In this document: positions 59,621 to 64,000 of the stretch, in pieces | How the letters are laid out: every line of letters begins with the position of its first letter | How positions within the stretch are numbered: position 1 is the stretch's first letter | Assembly (NCBI GenBank): GCA_949361645.1 | Contig: OX442431.1 | Coordinates: 2,847,122 to 2,911,121 of the forward strand | Origin: Spongilla lacustris | Taxonomy: Eukaryota; Porifera; Demospongiae; Spongillida; Spongillidae | Direction of reading: 5' to 3' | DNA: 64,000 nucleotides | Translations under genes and position numbers: made by a program | Notes under the pieces: generated by a model | What the model saw: only the letters and a program-made list of their open reading frames with translations | Told to the model about the DNA's origin: nothing | Databases searched by the model: none

Positions 59621-59840
59621 TTGCTAACTAGCAATAGCAGAAGAGGACAAATTGTGTATGTTTTTAATGCACATTACATGTACCTATGTTAACACAAACC
59701 ACACGCTGTGTGCAGGGACAGGAGTTTGGGGCCGTTTGGGCCTGATGCCATAACACGGGGGGGGGGGGGGGGGGAGGGGGGAGGGGAGTGTGCTTTGAGC
59801 CTGATGCAGGGGCTTTGGCCTAGTGGTAGACTGCTCAGCG

Positions 59841-61490
59841 CTGATGTGAAGATATAAAGCTCTTATATGACTCGCTTGCTTTTCAGATTTACTAGCATCC
59901 ACCCGATACTTGCCATGTTCCATATACTTAAAAAATCTCGTTTAAGAGTAATCTTTCTCGATCTTCTTCGTTCATTCTTATCGTGTCAATGGGACAATAT
60001 TGTCCCGCTTCCGACTATGTTTGCGAACACGTGGCGACGCTAAATTAAATAACTGGAGGTGTTATATAACACATCTGAAAAAGTTACAACATTAACAGAG
60101 CAAGAGGACTAGAGGGCGGAAGGGGGCGGGGGGGGACAAGCTATCCTATAGGCGGAAAACGTATACTAGGAGAGGCTGTCCGTAGGGGGACAGCCTATCC
60201 GGGGGTACAAGCTATCTTGTTACACCGGTTCGGATATTGGCAGGGTTGCCGAAGGCCAGTCCGACCTGCCAGGCCGCACATTTAGCTTGGCCTGGCAAGC
60301 CGGACCGTGATCTGATAGGCCGGCAGGCCGGGATCCATGCACCCACTTATTATAATAAATTAATTATTCATTTCGCGATGTCTATAGTATTTTTTTTTTT
60401 TAATTTTATTTAACACCGGTTCCTAGTTGGGCGTGGCCCGCCTTTCGCGTATTGGCGGAAGGTCGGGTTGCAAGCCTATACCAAGATTTGTTCTGGAGTG
60501 TTATGTAATATTGTTGTGAATATCGTTATGTTATTGCACATTCGAGTAGTACGTGTGTTAATGCGGTTTGTGTGTCTGCAGAGCAGCTGCTCAAGATATG
60601 TACATGTATTGCTTCGGGTGCGGTGTCGATAAGTTGGGCATGGCCCGCCCTTCGCATTGTTGTTCAGGCTTCATAGTAGCAGGGTAGCGCAACTCTTTAG
60701 CTGCCTCTGTAACACATTCACAAACAAAAGCAATGTTTGTCCGCTCCATGAAAATTCATATACATGTAAGTTAAATGGAAGGAACAGCTGCCTATCATTA
60801 CCTCACATCAGCCGCTAATTGGGTGATAATGGGACCCACTTGAACGCTGCAATTCGATTGGACTGGCAGCAGAACAAATCCAGGTATAGGCTTGCAACCC
60901 GACCTTCCACCAATACGCGAAGTTACTGCCAGCCTTGTAACTACTTCTGCTGAGGACCTACGTTTGTTTACAGTCGAGAGGGTAAAGACCTTACCGGAAA
61001 CGGGACACTTTTCTGACAAGGTTTCTGAGTCTAAAAACAGTATCTAAGTGCTCAACTGGATAGGATAGGTAGCGCTTCAAACAATTCTGGCAGTAACCCA
61101 TCTTGCTAGCGTTGAAACAGACACTGAACTTCTTTGGATCTCGACTCCAGACCCAAATGTTGGTCATGCACAGGCTTGGCCAAACACCTAATCATAGGCC
61201 TCACGTGGGTCACAGAACTAGTTTGGATCTCGACACCAGACCCAAATTTGGTCGTGCTCGGGCCCATAACATTATAATTTTATCATAAATTGCGCACGTG
61301 AGCTAAAATACATAGACTTTTCGTCCGGTTATTGATTTCTCGTACCCAGACATTTATGAACTACATTGATCTACGTAAGCGGTAAACAACTGTAAGTGAG
61401 TTTTGTACAAGATCTAAGCTAACTGCCAAAACGATATCTATTATGGCCTCCTAGTAGTACCAAATGACGTTTAAAATTGTATCCATAGCG
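59841..61490. other. Intergenic with inverted and direct repeats; no supported gene
   Basis: Contains the 60437-60920 inverted pair, a CTATCC/GGGGGACA direct-repeat cluster at 60125-60220, and a duplicated GGATCTCGAC(T/A)CCAGACCC at 61137 and 61224. Confidence 0.5.
60437..60920. repeat. ~45-bp inverted repeat, 370-bp spacer
   Basis: TTCGCGTATTGGCGGAAGGT and GGGTTGCAAGCCTATACC (60448-60482) are found reversed at 60866-60918. A GTTGGGCGTGGCCCGCCTTTC phrase beside the left arm recurs near 60634 and 26215. Confidence 0.85.
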
Positions 61491-61499
61491 GCTCTTAAT

Positions 61500-61725
61500 T
61501 GCCTAGGAAAAAAGTGTACTCTGCAACGCTTCGTGACCGAAAAACATAAAACTGCATCACTTTGAAAGCATACAGGTAAGTGTCCACGATAGATGACAAC
61601 GCCAAATGGCTAGGTGATAGTTAAACTATCTAAAAATATGCTTTTCCAGACAATTGGAGGCCTTGAGACTAATTTTTAGAAAGTATGGTTCGACGAAAAA
61701 GGTCGTCTAATTTCACGGAACCGTG
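61500..61725. repeat. Solo TIR of the 4.8 kb transposon family
   Basis: Matches 15645-15883: CCTAGGAAAAAAGTGTAC inside, TGAGACTAATTTTTAGAAA and CGTCTAATTTCACGGAACCG outside. TTAA is adjacent at 61726-61729, and also at 61495-61498. Confidence 0.8.
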
Positions 61726-61729
61726 TTAA

Positions 61730-64000
61730 AAATAAATACAGGATAATCATAAAATACAAAGCACACTCAGGCACATGCACAAACATAATAGCACATACAA
61801 ATTCTATTCATAAGCTGATGTGGGTAGTCCAGCCCCATCATCCATGTGCACTGCACTTCTCCATTTCACTCTGCTCCCTCTGCTGCACAGATTTGTGGCT
61901 CTTAGTATAGCAAATGCTAACGTCGCCCTTACCCATCCAGTCACTTCACTTAGTGGTTTTCCCCACTTTAATGCTAATTATAGTTATTACAATCAGCTGG
62001 TAATGGTTACAATTTACAAATTACAGATACAGAAACTGAGTCTGAGATACATAACATGCAGTGATGCAAACAGCGCGCTTGCTCTCTAAATACTTGTAAT
62101 TAACCATGCATTGTGCTTCAGCATGACACACGCCTCCAAACGTTGAGGGAGAAGGTTCCATCTCTGGCGCTGTTGAATCAGCTTAGCTCGCGAAAACACT
62201 CACTCGGATGGAGCTGAAGACGTATGTATAAATTGTTTATACCGGTAATATCATAATGTTTTGTGGTTAATTGGTTAGCCATGAATTTTTAATAAATTGT
62301 TTAATAACATCAATTTATCCGACCCCGTTGAATTGTTTATAAATTGTTTAATAACATCAATTTATCCGACCCCGGCCTGACTTTCGGCAACCCTGGATAT
62401 TGGTACATTCTTGGTTGTGACGACGTCAAAAGGATATTGCCATGCATTACAGAATATGATATACATGTATACACATGTATATAGACAATGCCCCAATGGC
62501 ATCGCTGCAATATCTATCATTTTGATAGGTATAGCTAGAAAATCGGCTTATTTAATGTAATTCAGAGGACCTATTACTGCCATTATAGTAATGTCATTCA
62601 TATACATGTAGGCACATGCAGGTCTCAGTAATATAATGCTTCGCTTCATAAGTAAGGTTGAATTAATTTCTGAACCACATCAAATGAGTTCAAGTAAAAC
62701 TTTTATACACTCGCTACAAATATCATGCATGTTAATTAACACTTCATTCTGTTTTTTCATGCCAGGCATATTGCTTTTAATCGTTATTTATTACAATCGC
62801 CTTAGGGGACATGTACATCACAGTACATGTTAACAAATGGAAATTTGAAAACTGTTGTCTACATAGGGAGGTGGTGAAAACTTCAACATATTGGAGACTG
62901 CAAATATTCCAAACCTCTCTTCATTATATTCGCCTTAGTGGTTCATGGACATGTACATCACAGTACATGGTATAACCACATAGAAATTTGAAATGTACAT
63001 GAAAACTGTTGTCTATACATAGGGAGGTGGTGAAAACTTCAACCATGCACTTATATGTGTGTCAGGGTCCGTAACATATTGGAGGCTGCAAATATTGCAG
63101 ACGTCTGTAGCCCAGGACAGGTAGTTGCATGGGCTTTGCATGGCCGCTTTCAAATGCTCCCATATATAGTGGTGGTGACAGTCGTATATGTTGTGAGCTA
63201 CTTGGATATCACCATGCAGTTGAACACCCAACTGTTAATACAGTTATCCAGTGGTTCCTATTCCCATGGAGACACTGGACGAACGGTTTGTCTTTATATA
63301 TACATCAAATGTTCGGACAGGCCTACCATTTTAGGGTGCTATTCACCCTCTTGTAGCAGATGCTGAACTGCACTTATGTGTTCATCATCAAGCCAGCCTT
63401 CAGAGTCATCCAAAACAGCTAAATTTCTGTTAGGCACAGAAAGCTGCTCATCTGAAACATTGATCACATGGTGAGATGTGCAATTTGTTATTGCCAAGGT
63501 ATTACAGCAGTTTTTGCCACCATGGCACCACCTGCTACAAGGCTATCTTTTTTCTCTTACACGGACAATGTTTTGTGGCACATCTCTTCTGGCATTTGCA
63601 TGGATCATCCTTCGAGATGTTTCCTTACAACAGAAAATTGATATGAAAATTCCTTCATTATATATTGATGATGATCAGAACCAAATATAGTAATATCCAG
63701 GTCTTCATTTCAATTCAGACGGTGGTATAGAATATACCAGGAATGAATATAATTCCTTATTGGAATTATCACTCTAAATGAATGTACGAATGAATATCCA
63801 GTGACTAAGAAAGCCAAATCCGAACCCCATTATTAAAATTCGATTATCTTTAATTGTTCAAAAATAAATAAATAATAACTTGCAATTAATTAATGTAAAA
63901 CAATAATGTACGACAACTTTTAATTCATTGCAAGATTTATAAACAGCAGATAAACCTTGATGGCTTCAAAAAGTATGAAATTTCCTTGGCGTTTTACTGG
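61730..64000. other. Intergenic; tandem duplications only
   Basis: No recognised gene. TTGTTTAATAACATCAATTT plus ATCCGACCCC is duplicated at 62297-62375. ATGTACATCACAGTACATG, AGGGAGGTGGTGAAAACTTC and TATTGGAGRCTGCAAATATT occur twice, at 62810-62910 and 62950-63095. The frame at 63478-63690 lacks known motifs. Confidence 0.5.

Larger units (their letters stand above)
55860..59840. repeat. Tandem segmental duplication
   Basis: Module A (GGTCCAGG...GATGAAAGATGAGGAGAGTA, then GAAGTTGACT, CTAGCAAGT, CCCTCCTGAAGATAAATA and CCTTCAACAATAGGATCAT) occurs at about 55880, 56270 and 57090 (continued at 58598). Module B (AGAGGTGGGTTTTGGTGGTG, GCTTTGGGTCTGATGCAAAG, TTCTATGGAGATGAGA, GTACTGGGGAAGAG) occurs at 56625 and 58840, with a partial copy at 59700. 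Tyrosine-recombinase remnants sit at the end of the B modules. Confidence 0.85.

Noticed and set aside
63478..63690. 70-codon frame near the window end
   Set aside because: No recognised motif; typical length for chance frames here.

Overview
The window looks like nuclear DNA of an invertebrate metazoan, most likely a sponge. This is an inference from compact introns (about 60-100 bp in the well-supported genes), AT-rich intergenic DNA full of ACATGTA-type words, and a crowded mixture of animal transposon families. There are no bacterial gene arrangements, rRNA or convincing tRNA genes. One assembly gap (N) lies at 58108-58307. Nothing here comes from a database search.

Layout. 1-3.05 kb: a Ty3/gypsy pol 3' end, with its integrase split by a 1.6 kb non-autonomous insert and a probable LTR after it. 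3.1-4.7 kb (-): a broken, intron-containing Transposase_21/TNP2-like gene. 5.96-7.22 kb (+): a spliced BEN-domain gene. 7.58-18.63 kb: a TA-flanked element of about 11 kb with roughly 1 kb inverted arms. It carries a DD41D Tc1/mariner-type transposase, and a second 4.8 kb transposon with a three-times-broken transposase is nested inside it. 18.6-28.7 kb: intergenic DNA, a 1.35 kb 24-bp minisatellite, poly-G/poly-C tracts and small inverted repeats. 28.7-30.4 kb (-): a decayed BEL/Pao pol. 31.2-33.8 kb (-): the micro-exon gene described below. 37.6 kb: an isolated BED-finger exon. 39.65-42.0 kb (-): an intact 15-exon MFS transporter gene of SLC18B1 type. 42.2-47.4 kb: fold-back repeats and featureless DNA. 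47.42-51.66 kb: a pogo-like transposon whose transposase ends in a PHD-like finger. 52-64 kb: a perfect 46-bp hairpin, integrase and tyrosine-recombinase remnants, a hAT-like insertion with 8-bp target duplication, segmental duplications and solo transposon ends.

The outstanding feature is 31201-33764 on the minus strand. A short gene opens with a signal-peptide exon, a 59-nt intron and a 26-nt exon that ends in phase 0. It then runs through about 23 tandem repeats of 75-98 bp. Each repeat reads as a complete miniature intron (5' splice site GTAAGTATC, TACTAT-like branch site, 3' splice site TGCAG) separated from the next by one codon of 3 nt (6 nt in one case). The intron sequence is strongly conserved from unit to unit, while the codon between the splice sites differs and is never a stop. 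A last exon supplies eight codons and a stop. Splicing all exons gives about 101 codons: a secreted precursor whose tail, coded one residue per exon, includes six cysteines. All micro-exons are phase 0 and multiples of three, so skipping or recombining any of them keeps the frame. I know of no described family with this one-codon-per-exon architecture; schistosome micro-exon genes (MEGs) are the nearest idea I can name.

Apart from the BEN-domain gene, the SLC18B1-like gene and the micro-exon gene, almost everything coding here derives from transposable elements, mostly carrying frameshifts or stops.
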